From the NCBI GenBank assembly GCA_031082125.1, contig JAVHLM010000037.1, positions 1 through 60,964 on the forward strand: a stretch of DNA of 60,964 bases, in the 5' to 3' direction. The stretch's first letter is position 1; each line of letters begins with the position of its first letter. Of the stretch, positions 24,186 to 32,837 are shown one piece after another. Source of the DNA: Candidatus Eremiobacterota bacterium (GTDB lineage Bacteria > Vulcanimicrobiota > CADAWZ01 > Ess09-12). Made by a program: the position numbers and the translations under genes. The notes beneath the pieces were generated by a model. That model was not told the origin of the DNA. It did no database searches and worked only from the letters and a program-made list of their open reading frames with translations.

Positions 24186-24213
24186 AATATACCGACATCA
24201 GGAAAAAAGTAAA
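24186..24213 (-). promoter_or_regulatory. putative promoter of the Met-rich transglycosylase
   Basis: On the minus strand TTTACT (24208-24213) and TATATT (24186-24191) have a 16-bp spacer, 54 bases before the ATG at 24132. Confidence 0.5.
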
Positions 24214-24243
24214 GTCAAGGGATGAGCGGGTAAATTCTCTCTT

Positions 24244-25401
24244 CTATTGGAGCTCTCTCCTCCAGTTGTTGATGGCTCTCCGGCTTATCGTGAAGCTGAA
24301 TCGCTCCCGGAGTCTGAGCTGGATGTCCTCATCAGTGAAGCGCCCGTCTCTTTTGCTTCCTCTATCACTCTCATCGGCAAGGACGGCTTTCATATATGAC
24401 AGTCCCCTCTTTTTCCTGAGCTGTTTTGTGGAGATGAAAAGGTCCCGGAGGGCTACGAGGCGGTTTCTCGATTTTACATATCTTTTGCTCGACCTGCCCT
24501 GTATAAGGCGACATACCCAGGAGGGATCTGCCTGGATCCTGAGGGCTATGTTCTTTTCTTCCAGGACATTCAAATCGGCTGTTTTAAAGGATATAAGATA
24601 AGCTTTTTGAGCTTCCACTGCCTCCTTGATGATTTCATGGAGAAGATTGAACCTGAAGTTGATCAAGGCTAATCTGGCTCTCACTGCCTTGAACTCTTTT
24701 ACCTCCTCCGGGCTTATCAAGCCCTGTTCTGTGAGGTTCCATAATTTTTTTTCATCAATCCTGTAGCGAATTCGGTCATAGGCGAAAAATATCTGAGGCT
24801 CTCTGCCAATGAAACTCACTTCAGCAATGATTTCCGCCCTCTCCACATCTGCATCGTAGAGACTGGTGGCGCTTTGAATGCCCAGAGAATCAGCAATGAG
24901 GGCCCTGTCAAAAAGGTCACGAAGAGCCCGGACCTCCGAAGAAGAAATGCCCAGCAGATGAGCAAGTTCCGTGTCCGTTCCTTCGCCATCAATAAAATAA
25001 TAGGAGAAACGCTCAATTCCCATGGTTTTAACGGTATAAAGCAGCTTTATGTCCACAGCGGCACTGACTTTTTCGGCAAGAGACTCCAGGTCCACAGCAT
25101 CCGCATGATTTTCCTGGTCCTCTGCAGACGACGATGACGCCTCTTTCTTGCTGTCTTCCCTGCTCCCCTGGACCAGAGGGAAATACCGCTTCACCGGGAC
25201 CACTTCAATAACCCGTTTCTCTCCCGGTGATGAAAGCTTCTGGAATATCTCTGAGCCCTCAACGGCCCTTAAAAGCTCTGCAAAGCCTGCGCCTGACAGC
25301 TCTACACAGCTTGAGAGCGTGATTCCCATCTGTATTTTCTGCGCCAGTGTGGTTTTCTGCTGTTGCGTGAGGCCCAGATCCAATTTTTGTGTCCCCTGCA
25401 T
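24244..25401 (-). CDS. divergent RNA polymerase sigma-54 (RpoN)-like factor
   Basis: From residue 1 (ATG at 25401) the protein has the RpoN layout in a shortened form of 385 residues. A Gln/Leu-rich region I is present (LDLGLTQQQKTTLAQKI) and then an acidic linker. A core-binding part contains TDTELAHLLGISSSEVRAL. A DNA-binding part reads LINFRFNLLHEIIKEAV ... IALRIQADPSWVCRLIQGRS, matching the RpoN helix-turn-helix. The C-terminus (FTDEDIQLRLRERF, then ISRRAINNWRREL) stands where RpoN has 'LSDQ.I...L...G..' and the RpoN box ARRTVAKYREEL. The box is clearly altered, so promoter preference may differ from the classical factor. An in-frame extension upstream of 25401 lacks family resemblance. 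It faces away from an operon with a canonical -24/-12 promoter; no enhancer-binding activator gene is in the window. Confidence 0.7.
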   Translation of the reverse strand: MQGTQKLDLGLTQQQKTTLAQKIQMGITLSSCVELSGAGFAELLRAVEGSEIFQKLSSPGEKRVIEVVPVKRYFPLVQGSREDSKKEASSSSAEDQENHADAVDLESLAEKVSAAVDIKLLYTVKTMGIERFSYYFIDGEGTDTELAHLLGISSSEVRALRDLFDRALIADSLGIQSATSLYDADVERAEIIAEVSFIGREPQIFFAYDRIRYRIDEKKLWNLTEQGLISPEEVKEFKAVRARLALINFRFNLLHEIIKEAVEAQKAYLISFKTADLNVLEEKNIALRIQADPSWVCRLIQGRSSKRYVKSRNRLVALRDLFISTKQLRKKRGLSYMKAVLADESDRGSKRDGRFTDEDIQLRLRERFSFTISRRAINNWRRELQ

Positions 25402-25786
25402 TTGAGATGAATTTCCATGACTGCATTCTCGTAAAACAGTGCTTCCCCTGTAAATATTTGATGATATATCATCTGATCCTTCATACTGACGCACATTACC
25501 CCCTCGAGCATGCTCTCTCAAGAGCCTGTTACCTCCTCTTTCCGGAACAACTCTCCCCGGTGGTTCAAAGTGCCCCACATTGAGCACTCTCTCTTCTTGC
25601 AAGAAAAAGAGCGTTGTTTTCACTTTGAGCGTCGCACTTCAATTATTTCATAGCTGTCAAGCCAATTCTTACAGGTTGTCTTACTTATCCCTCCTGGTAC
25701 AAATGTTCGTGGCCAGGTGAATTTTTGGCACAATGATTGCAGATTATAAAGATAGTTTTCCAAGCATAAAAAAGGGGGATGCGATC
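25402..25786. other. intergenic region between the sigma-54-like gene and the redox operon
   Basis: Besides the -24/-12 promoter at 25725-25741 this stretch holds no gene I can support. It is the expected place for upstream activator sites of an enhancer-binding protein, but I found no convincing long palindrome. No strong sigma-70 promoter for the minus-strand sigma-54-like gene is evident either. Confidence 0.5.
25725..25741 (+). promoter_or_regulatory. sigma-54 (-24/-12) promoter of the redox operon
   Basis: TTGGCAC, five bases, TTGCA: the GG and GC elements are exactly ten bases apart, as required for RpoN holoenzyme. Transcription would start near 25752, 35 bases before the ATG at 25787, with AAGGGGGA as ribosome site. 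Transcription from such a promoter needs an AAA+ activator, so the operon is probably switched on by a specific signal. Confidence 0.85.
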
Positions 25787-26149
25787 ATGGATACGGCCAA
25801 AGTGGAGCACAGGGTTAAAAAGTCCGTCTTGATGAATCAACAGCAAGAGGAGAAGAGAATTGAATACAAAGGCCTCTGTAAGACCTGTGAAAACCAGAAT
25901 CATTGCACATTTCCCAGAGATGCCAGCAAGCCGGTTTTTCAATGTGAAGAGTTTAAGGGTCAGGAAATAAGCCCGGTCTCAACCATTGAGAAATTTGTCT
26001 CTTCGCATGCGAAGGCGAATATCAATAAAAAGCCTTTAAAGGATGATAACTGGAGCTACAGAGGATTGTGCAGGACCTGTGAAATCAGTGATACCTGCGT
26101 GTTTCCCAAGCCTGAAGGAGGCGTGTGGCATTGTGAGGAGTATCAATAG
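25787..26149 (+). CDS. small Cys-rich protein with two GLCxxC/CEE(F/Y) modules
   Basis: The ATG at 25787 has AAGGGGGA eight bases upstream; an earlier in-frame start lies inside the sigma-54 promoter and is untranscribed. The 120-residue protein carries two copies of a four-Cys module: YKGLCKTCENQNHCTFP ... FQCEEF and YRGLCRTCEISDTCVFP ... WHCEEY. Each would bind one metal (zinc or an iron-sulfur cluster). A third copy opens the NuoE-like protein encoded next, which points to a shared partner or assembly role in this operon. Similar small proteins accompany NuoE/NuoF-type redox clusters in anaerobes, to my knowledge, but no biochemical function is known to me. Confidence 0.7.
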   Translation: MDTAKVEHRVKKSVLMNQQQEEKRIEYKGLCKTCENQNHCTFPRDASKPVFQCEEFKGQEISPVSTIEKFVSSHAKANINKKPLKDDNWSYRGLCRTCEISDTCVFPKPEGGVWHCEEYQ

Positions 26150-26217
26150 AAACCCTCGCGATATAACCGCTTGCGCCGGGCCTCCTGGCATCATTAAAAA
26201 TAAAGGAGTTATCTGCC

Positions 26218-27183
26218 ATGGATGCTGCTGCAGATTATGAGATGATTAAGTACAAAGGGCTCTGTGCCTTATGCAAGAATGAAATACAATGCACATTTCC
26301 CCGGTCCAGGGATAAGCGCATTTCCCATTGCGAAGAGTTTGAGGGTCTTGAGGGAGATTTATCTCATGTCAGGGAAATCGTGGACAGGGACGGGCTTATT
26401 GCGGCACTGGGAACTATTCAGTCAAAGTGCGGCTACCTTCCCGAGGAAGAAATGAGAGCCCTGGCAGGTAAGAGCAATTATTCTCTCATAGACATTTATG
26501 GCGTGGCAACCTTTTACAGGATGTTCAGCCTTAAGCCCAGGGGAAAGCACCTCATATCAGTATGCCTGGGCACTGCCTGCCATGTCCGTGGCGGGCCGGC
26601 TGTTGCCGGGGAGTTCAAGCGGCAGTTGGGCATCAAGCCTGGGGAGACCACTGAAGACGGAGAATTTACTCTGGAAACAGTGAACTGCCTGGGTGCCTGT
26701 GCGCTTGGGCCCATAGTCGTGGTGGACGGGCATTACTTTTCCAACGTGAATATATCCACCGTGGGAAAAATAATGGAGAAAGCCCGGCTCGGGCTTGATG
26801 ATGCGGGAACGGAAGACCAGAGCGTTTTTCCCGTCATTGTCCGCTGCTCTCACTGCAATCACAGCCTGATGGACACCAGGTACCTCATTGACGGTTTTCC
26901 TTCAATACGCCTCACCGTGTCTTTTGGCAACAATCACGGCTGGATCAGGCTGTCCAGCCTCTACGGAAGCTATCAGATTCAATCACAATACAAGATTCCT
27001 GTTGACACCGTCGTCTATTGCTTCTGCCCGCACTGCCACACGGAACTTGTTGCTTCGTCAAACTGTGTGGCGTGCCAGGCCCCAATGGTTCCCATGGTCG
27101 TGCAGGGTGGAGGCATGATACAGATCTGTTCACGCCGCGGATGCAGGAACCACATGCTTGATCTTGACGGAGTCAATCTGTGA
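26218..27183 (+). CDS. NuoE-like [2Fe-2S] subunit with extra Cys-rich N- and C-terminal domains
   Basis: AAAGGAG lies nine bases before the ATG. Residues 10-42 are one GLCALC...CTFP...CEEF module. Residues 60-185 are a NuoE/thioredoxin-like ferredoxin: a helical IQSKCGYLPEEEM region, VATFYRMF, then the cluster ligands in VCLGTACHVRGG and NCLGACALGP (C-x4-C ... C-x3-C). The remaining 120 residues form two further zinc-ribbon-like CxxC knuckles (CSHCNHSL, CFCPHCHTEL, CVACQAP) and end with CSRRGCRNHML. It should pass electrons between NADH-oxidising NuoF and other clusters of a soluble complex. The C-terminal extension is unusual for NuoE. The next gene begins 54 bases later. Confidence 0.85.
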   Translation: MDAAADYEMIKYKGLCALCKNEIQCTFPRSRDKRISHCEEFEGLEGDLSHVREIVDRDGLIAALGTIQSKCGYLPEEEMRALAGKSNYSLIDIYGVATFYRMFSLKPRGKHLISVCLGTACHVRGGPAVAGEFKRQLGIKPGETTEDGEFTLETVNCLGACALGPIVVVDGHYFSNVNISTVGKIMEKARLGLDDAGTEDQSVFPVIVRCSHCNHSLMDTRYLIDGFPSIRLTVSFGNNHGWIRLSSLYGSYQIQSQYKIPVDTVVYCFCPHCHTELVASSNCVACQAPMVPMVVQGGGMIQICSRRGCRNHMLDLDGVNL

Positions 27184-27237
27184 CAAAAAATCCCTGGCAT
27201 GGAATGGAACTTTTCACAAAAGGAGTTACCCAGGATC

Positions 27238-30200
27238 ATGAAGAGAAGGCTTAAATCAATCAATGCTTTTAAAGAGCTTCAGGAAAGGCTCATCACCGAC
27301 AGGGACCCTGACATTCCCGTTATTGTCATTCCTGCAGGAACGTGCGGCCAGGCTAGCGGTGCGAATGATCTGATCCGCATTGCTAAAAGAGAATTGCTGG
27401 CGGGGGGACTAGTAGATAAGATTCATCTCCGGATTACCGGGTGCCACGGATGCTGCCAGCTGGAGCCTTCAATTCTCGTCGAGCCGGGCAGAACCTTATA
27501 TCCGAAGGTCACTCAGGATGCCATGGTGAGGATCATGGAGGCAGTGGCAACAGGAGCAGTCCTGGAGGATCTGCTCTTTGTGGATACCACTACAGGAAAG
27601 ACTATTGAGAAACATGATGATATTCCCTTCTACAAAGGACAGACCCGGACCATTCTCAGCCGCGGCGAGAAAGTCGATCCCATAAGAATTTATACCTATA
27701 TAGAAAACGGCGGGTATCAGGCCTTGACAAAAGTGCTTTCCAAGGCAAATCCGCAATGGGTCATAGATGAAGTGAAGGCATCAGGCCTTCGGGGCCGCGG
27801 CGGCGGGGGCTTCCCCACCGGTGTGAAGTGGGAGATGCTTGCAAAGCAGAATGGCACCCGCGGAAAATTCCTTGTATGCAATGCTGATGAAGGCGATCCA
27901 GGGGCATATATGGACAGGAGCCTGCTTGAGGGCAATCCCCACAGCATTATCGAGGGGATGCTCATTGGCGCCTATGGAACTGGTGCTCCGGAAGGGGTAA
28001 TTTATGTGCGGAATGAGTATCCCTATGCGATCAAGCACCTTCTCATAGCCCTCCGCCAGGCCCGCGAGCTTGGGCTTCTCGGGGAGAATATCCTGGGGAG
28101 CGGATTCTCCTTTGAGATAAAGCTTGTAAAAGGCGCCGGCGCTTTCGTATGCGGTGAGGAAACCGCACTGATCGCCTCTATTGAAGGGAGGATAGGGGAG
28201 CCCCGCCAGCGCCCCCCCTTCCCTATTAAGAAGGGAATCAACGGAAGGCCGACGGTTATCAATAACGTGGAAACATGGGCAAATATCCCTGTCATCATTG
28301 AGAGCGGCGCCGCCCGGTTCAGGGCTGTCGGCACGGAAAAGAGCACAGGCACCAAGATATTCAGCCTCGTAGGCAAGGTGAAGTATAACGGGCTCGTTGA
28401 GGTGCCGATGGGGATAAGCATTGAAGATATCGTCTACGGTATCGGGGGAGGACCGGGCGGAAAGGCAAAGATAAAAGGAGTGCAGACTGGCGGTCCTTCG
28501 GGAGGCTGTATCCCCGCACACAGGTTTGATCTCCCTATTGATTATGACAGCCTGGCAGGCGCGGGCTCCATCATGGGCTCGGGCGGCATGATCGTGATGG
28601 ATGAGAACACCTGCATGGTTGATATCGTCAGGTACTATATGAATTTCCTCAAGGATGAGTCATGCGGCAAATGCTTCACGTGCCGGAAGGGAACGCAGAG
28701 GATGTATGAGATTCTCGACAATATCACCAAAGGCAGAGCAGTCATCAGTGATTTGAATACCCTTGAGGAGCTTGCCCTTGTGGTGAAGGACACCACCATG
28801 TGCGGCCTTGGCCAGACCTCCTCAAATCCGGTCCTCAGCACCCTTAAGTATTTTCGTCATGAATATGAGGATCATATCCTCAGGAATAAATGCAGTGCAT
28901 TGGTATGCAAGGATCTTGTAGGTGCGCCATGCCAGGCGGCCTGCCCTCTCGGCACTGAAGCCTGGCGGTATATTTCCCACATCGCGCGCAGCGAAAATGA
29001 AGAAGCCTACAAAGTCATAAGGGAAGCCAACCCCTTTCCATCGGTATGCGCTCGTGTATGCAGCCACCCCTGCGAAGAGAGATGCCGGGCATGCACCACG
29101 GGAAATCAGGCTGTTTCGGTAAGATCATTGAAGAGATTTATTGTAGACAGGGTAGATCCTTCGGTGTATACCCCAGAGAGGTCTGAAGATAAAAAGCACC
29201 GGGTGGCCATAATCGGCTCAGGACCGGCCGGTTTGACTGCCGCCTATTACCTCTCTCTGAAGGGGTATCACCCCACGGTCTTTGAAGCGGATCCAAAACC
29301 AGGCGGCATGCTGGTCAGCGGTATTCCGGCCTATCGACTGCCGCGTGAAAATCTCAGTAAGGAAATCAATTCCCTGCTGGCTGATAAGGTGACTCTTAAG
29401 CTCAATACGGTGCTGGGCCGGGACATGACACTGGACAGCCTGCTTGAAGAGGGCTTTAAGGCAATTTTTCTCGCCTTGGGAGCCCACAGGAGCCTGAAAC
29501 TGAACCTGGAAGGCGAAGATGCCGCAGGTATTTATCCCTCAATTAAATTTTTGAAGACCTTTAATCTTCAGGGAAAGAACCTGGCGGAAGGCCGTGTAGG
29601 TATTATCGGCGGAGGAAACTCCGCACTCGACGCTGCAAGGGTTGCCGTACGCCAGGAAAACGTTAAGAGCGTGACGGTATTTTACCGCCGCACCCGCCAT
29701 GAAATGCCGGCCTATGAGGAAGAGATTGAAGCGGCCCTCCAGGAGGGAGTGGAGCTCAGAACGCTGGCGGCCCCCGTTAAAATCCATTTGCGCGAAGGGC
29801 GGCTTACGGGCGTTGAATTCATTGATAACAAACCGGGTGAGCGCGATTCGAGCGGAAGGCGAAAACCGGTTCCGATACCAGGCTCAGAGCAGCTTGTTCC
29901 ATTGGACACATTGATCGTGGCGATAAGCGAAAAGCCGGATATTGATTTCATTTCATCAATGGGCATCGGAATAAGTGCCGGTGGAGCTCTCGTTGCTGAC
30001 CCCGAAACATCAGAGACTGCCAGGCCTGGTGTTTTTGCAGGGGGTGATGTAGTGACCGGTCCCGGCAAAGTCGTTGATGCTATAGCTGCAGGGAAAAATG
30101 TTTCTGTCATGATCGACCGTTACCTTAAGGGTGAACCGCTTCGCCAGCGCCCGCCGTTATGTCTGCCTCAGGTCTACGTTGAACCGGTAACCTTGAGTGA

Positions 30201-30405
30201 AGAGGAGACAGGGAAAGCTCTCAGGGCAATACCCCCTGTCATCTCTGTCGAAGCAAGGAAATTGAATTTCAATGAAGTGGAGAGGCCCCTTCCTGAAAAT
30301 GAAGCGATTGGAGAAGCAAGAAGGTGCCTCAGGTGTGATCTGGAGTTCACGGATCCGGCAAAGGATGAAAGCGCAATATCAGCAGTGGGAGGCAATAAAG
30401 CATGA
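27238..30405 (+). CDS. NuoF-like NADH dehydrogenase fused to a GltD-like NAD(P)H oxidoreductase
   Basis: The ATG at 27238 is preferred over 27199 because AAAAGGAG lies between them. The 1055-residue fusion has, in order: a thioredoxin-like ferredoxin domain (about 20-115, ITGCHGCCQLEP) and the NuoF flavin/NADH domain (about 165-400, GLRGRGGGGFPTG, NADEGDPGAYMDR). An SLBB segment follows, then the N3-type cluster site ESCGKCFTCRKGTQ with a fourth Cys in TTMCGLGQ. The C-terminal part (about 560-1040) is a glutamate-synthase-small-subunit-like module with Cys clusters (CQAACPLG, CARVCSHPCEERC), an FAD site IIGSGPAGLTAAYYL and an NAD(P) site IIGGGNSALDAARVA. Such fusions can move electrons between NAD(H), NADP(H) and ferredoxin; bifurcation is inference. 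Confidence 0.9.
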   Translation: MKRRLKSINAFKELQERLITDRDPDIPVIVIPAGTCGQASGANDLIRIAKRELLAGGLVDKIHLRITGCHGCCQLEPSILVEPGRTLYPKVTQDAMVRIMEAVATGAVLEDLLFVDTTTGKTIEKHDDIPFYKGQTRTILSRGEKVDPIRIYTYIENGGYQALTKVLSKANPQWVIDEVKASGLRGRGGGGFPTGVKWEMLAKQNGTRGKFLVCNADEGDPGAYMDRSLLEGNPHSIIEGMLIGAYGTGAPEGVIYVRNEYPYAIKHLLIALRQARELGLLGENILGSGFSFEIKLVKGAGAFVCGEETALIASIEGRIGEPRQRPPFPIKKGINGRPTVINNVETWANIPVIIESGAARFRAVGTEKSTGTKIFSLVGKVKYNGLVEVPMGISIEDIVYGIGGGPGGKAKIKGVQTGGPSGGCIPAHRFDLPIDYDSLAGAGSIMGSGGMIVMDENTCMVDIVRYYMNFLKDESCGKCFTCRKGTQRMYEILDNITKGRAVISDLNTLEELALVVKDTTMCGLGQTSSNPVLSTLKYFRHEYEDHILRNKCSALVCKDLVGAPCQAACPLGTEAWRYISHIARSENEEAYKVIREANPFPSVCARVCSHPCEERCRACTTGNQAVSVRSLKRFIVDRVDPSVYTPERSEDKKHRVAIIGSGPAGLTAAYYLSLKGYHPTVFEADPKPGGMLVSGIPAYRLPRENLSKEINSLLADKVTLKLNTVLGRDMTLDSLLEEGFKAIFLALGAHRSLKLNLEGEDAAGIYPSIKFLKTFNLQGKNLAEGRVGIIGGGNSALDAARVAVRQENVKSVTVFYRRTRHEMPAYEEEIEAALQEGVELRTLAAPVKIHLREGRLTGVEFIDNKPGERDSSGRRKPVPIPGSEQLVPLDTLIVAISEKPDIDFISSMGIGISAGGALVADPETSETARPGVFAGGDVVTGPGKVVDAIAAGKNVSVMIDRYLKGEPLRQRPPLCLPQVYVEPVTLSEEETGKALRAIPPVISVEARKLNFNEVERPLPENEAIGEARRCLRCDLEFTDPAKDESAISAVGGNKA

Positions 30406-31079
30406 TAGCGATGATAATAAATGGTCTCTCTGTTTCAGTAGAGAAAGGCACTACACTGCTTGAGGCGGCAAGATTCCTGGGCTTTCCCATCCCCACTCTG
30501 TGCCATATGGAAGGGCTTTCATCTTACGGAGCCTGCCGGCTCTGCGTGGTGGAGATTGGTGAGGGCCCAAGAGCGAGGCTGGTGTCTTCCTGCACCTATC
30601 CGGCCGAAGAGGGCCTTACGGTCCGGACAGCATCGGCACGCGTGGTGAGAGCGCGGAAGATGATCCTGGAGCTTATGCTTGCTTCCTGCCCGCAGTCAAA
30701 GATAATCCAGGACCTGGCCTCAGCCCATGAAATACGGCAGCAGCGCTTCATGCAGGAGCATGAAGAGTGCATTCTCTGCGGGCTCTGCGTGAGGATGTGC
30801 GAAGAGCAGATGATGGCAAAAGCCATCGGATTCAGGGGGCGGGGTGAGAAGCGCAGCATAGGAACTCCTTTTGACGTAAAGTCTGAGGTCTGCAGGCTAT
30901 GCGGGGGCTGCATATACGTGTGCCCCGCCTGCCAGCTCAGATGCACCTATACAGAGCCCGATGAGGCCATATGCGGCGGGTGCGCCAACCTGAGCGCTCC
31001 ATGCCTCGAGAAGGATAAATTCGACGATATGATGTGTTATATGGCACCGTGCGTTGCCTGTGAAATAAGAAAAGATTAA
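30402..31079 (+). CDS. NuoG/HydA N-terminal-like iron-sulfur protein
   Basis: The ATG overlaps the stop of the preceding gene by four bases (ATGA), so translation is coupled. The 225-residue protein starts with a plant-type [2Fe-2S] domain: PTLCHMEGLSSYGACRLC and later SSCTYP. A helical linker follows, then clustered Cys for [4Fe-4S] centres: HEECILCGLCVRMCEE, CRLCGGCIYVCPACQ and a Cys-rich tail (CGGCANLSAPC, CYMAPCVAC). The arrangement equals the N-terminus of NuoG or HydA without the catalytic part. It probably wires the diaphorase to the FMN subunit encoded next. Confidence 0.85.
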   Translation: MIAMIINGLSVSVEKGTTLLEAARFLGFPIPTLCHMEGLSSYGACRLCVVEIGEGPRARLVSSCTYPAEEGLTVRTASARVVRARKMILELMLASCPQSKIIQDLASAHEIRQQRFMQEHEECILCGLCVRMCEEQMMAKAIGFRGRGEKRSIGTPFDVKSEVCRLCGGCIYVCPACQLRCTYTEPDEAICGGCANLSAPCLEKDKFDDMMCYMAPCVACEIRKD

Positions 31080-31100
31080 AAATTAAGGAGGAATTGCTCA

Positions 31101-32684
31101 ATGTCTTTTACAAGAACAAATGCTTCAGCAGCGACTCTGACAAAGAACAGAACAGAGGGCTCAATTGTGTCATCATCGGGTATGTGCGTGACCTGCGTTG
31201 ACGGGTGCATCGGCATGTGCGAGATCGGCAAGTCGGCATACCGCGGCCACGAGGTCATCTATCCTCAGCCTTTCGGAGTCATCACGACAGCAGGAGAAAA
31301 AAGATATCCTGTCGATTATTCTCACTTCAACATAATGGGCACCGCTGCCGGGGCCCATGGCATCGAAGCGGACAGCGACAAGGCCATCTTCCCTGCCGTC
31401 AGCATTGAAGTGCATTTCGGCCATGACAAGGGGATAAAGTTCCGGTATCCCTGGATTATCCCCGGTATAGGCTCCACGGATATCGCAAAGAACAACTGGG
31501 AAGGCCTCGCCATCGGGACTGCGCTGGCCGGCACCGGCCTTACCATCGGTGAAAACGTGGTGGGCATGGATCCCCAGTCGGTCATCAAGGACGGCCGTGT
31601 GGCAGATACTGTTGATTTGAAGCGGAGGGTGAAACTGTTTCAGGATCACCAGCATGAGGGATATGGCGCGATAATAGTGCAGGCCAACATAGAAGATACG
31701 CGCCTGGGTGTCCAGGAGTACGCCATAGAAAAGCTCGGTGTCAAGTGCGTTGAGCTCAAGTGGGGCCAGGGGGCGAAGGATATTGGCGGGGAGGTGAAGA
31801 TCAGGGATCTGAAAAAGGCTCAGATGCTTCATGAACGCGGTTACATAGTCATGCCCGATCCCACAAACCCTGATGTGATAAGGTCTTTTGAACACGGTGC
31901 CTTCAAGGAATTTGAGCGGCACTCCCGCGTCGGCATGGTGACGGAGGAATCTTTTGCAAAAAGAATCAAGGAGCTCAGAGAGGCCGGCGCGCAGTATATT
32001 TTTCTCAAGACAGGAGCCTATCGTCCCGTTGACCTTGCGCGTGCGGTGGTCTTTGCATCAAAATATAAACTGGATCTTCTCACGGTAGACGCTGCCGGCG
32101 GCGGAACCGGCATGAGCCCGTGGAAAATGATGAATGAGTGGGGCATCCCACCGGTGGAGCTTCATACCCTTCTTTATCGGTATGCAAAACACCTCACTGA
32201 GAAAGGAAAATATTTACCGACTCTGGCCGTGGCCGGGGGATTCACCTTTGAGGACAGCATCTTCAAAGGACTCGCTCTTGGAGCTCCCTTTGTAAAGCTC
32301 GTGGGTATGGCGCGGGCTCCCATTGCGGCCGCCATGGTGGGAAAAACCATAGGGCTCGCCATGGAGAGGCAGCAGCTTCCTGTCTATGTCGAGCGTTTCG
32401 GCACCACAATAGACGAGATTTTTGTCACGGCAAGCTCGTTACGCAAAGAGATGGGAGATTCCGAGTTTGAGAAGCTCCCTGCGGGAGCCTTGGGACTTTT
32501 CACCTATTATGAGCGTCTTGCCCAGGGACTGCGCCAGATTATGGCCGGCAGCCGCAAGTTCTCCATGGAGTATATATCACGGGATGATATAGCGGCGCTG
32601 ACCCATGAAGCATCTGAGATAAGCGGCATAAGCTATATCATGGATACCGACAAGGAGGAAGCCGAGAAAATCCTCAACAGTTGA
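31101..32684 (+). CDS. FMN-binding glutamate-synthase-like subunit lacking the glutaminase domain
   Basis: AAGGAGG lies eight bases before the ATG. The 527-residue protein is the FMN/synthase barrel of glutamate synthase: GVITTAGEKRYPVDYSHFNIM, a central barrel with DAAGGGTGMSPWKMMNEWGIP (the phosphate-binding signature), VAGGFTFEDSIFKGLALGAPFVKL, and a helical end. A Cys-rich N-terminus (SGMCVTCVDGCIGMCE) could bind an extra cluster facing the iron-sulfur partners. The glutamine-amidotransferase domain and the C-terminal beta-helix of canonical GltB are absent. The complex may therefore use ammonia or act on another 2-oxo acid, or a separate glutaminase lies elsewhere. It ends the operon, 22 bases before a terminator. 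Confidence 0.85.
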   Translation: MSFTRTNASAATLTKNRTEGSIVSSSGMCVTCVDGCIGMCEIGKSAYRGHEVIYPQPFGVITTAGEKRYPVDYSHFNIMGTAAGAHGIEADSDKAIFPAVSIEVHFGHDKGIKFRYPWIIPGIGSTDIAKNNWEGLAIGTALAGTGLTIGENVVGMDPQSVIKDGRVADTVDLKRRVKLFQDHQHEGYGAIIVQANIEDTRLGVQEYAIEKLGVKCVELKWGQGAKDIGGEVKIRDLKKAQMLHERGYIVMPDPTNPDVIRSFEHGAFKEFERHSRVGMVTEESFAKRIKELREAGAQYIFLKTGAYRPVDLARAVVFASKYKLDLLTVDAAGGGTGMSPWKMMNEWGIPPVELHTLLYRYAKHLTEKGKYLPTLAVAGGFTFEDSIFKGLALGAPFVKLVGMARAPIAAAMVGKTIGLAMERQQLPVYVERFGTTIDEIFVTASSLRKEMGDSEFEKLPAGALGLFTYYERLAQGLRQIMAGSRKFSMEYISRDDIAALTHEASEISGISYIMDTDKEEAEKILNS

Positions 32685-32705
32685 AGCCTGTGGTATTCAA
32701 TACAG

Positions 32706-32731
32706 AAAAAGCCCCGTTCAGGGGCTTTTTT
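32706..32731 (+). terminator. rho-independent terminator of the redox operon
   Basis: AAAAAGCCCC / GGGGCTTTTTT hairpin with a five-base loop and a T6 tail, 22 bases after the stop of the FMN subunit gene. Confidence 0.95.
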
Positions 32732-32765
32732 CATGGGAGAGCCCCCCGATGACCCCCATTTCCTC

Positions 32766-32794
32766 TTGACTCCCCCTCCCTGGATATATATAAT
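32766..32794 (+). promoter_or_regulatory. strong sigma-70 promoter of the amidase operon
   Basis: TTGACT (32766-32771), a 17-bp spacer and a perfect TATAAT (32789-32794). Transcription would start near 32801. Confidence 0.85.
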
Positions 32795-32837
32795 GATACT
32801 GTAGCCTCAAAATAAAATGAGCGGGAGCCTTATCACC

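Noticed and set aside
25402..25623. 74-residue N-terminal extension of the sigma-54-like protein
   Set aside because: It has Arg/His/Gly-rich composition unlike RpoN region I, which begins at the ATG at 25401; no ribosome site supports the earlier start.
25733..25786. Earlier start for the small Cys-rich protein
   Set aside because: The codon lies between the -24 and -12 elements of the promoter, upstream of the predicted transcription start.
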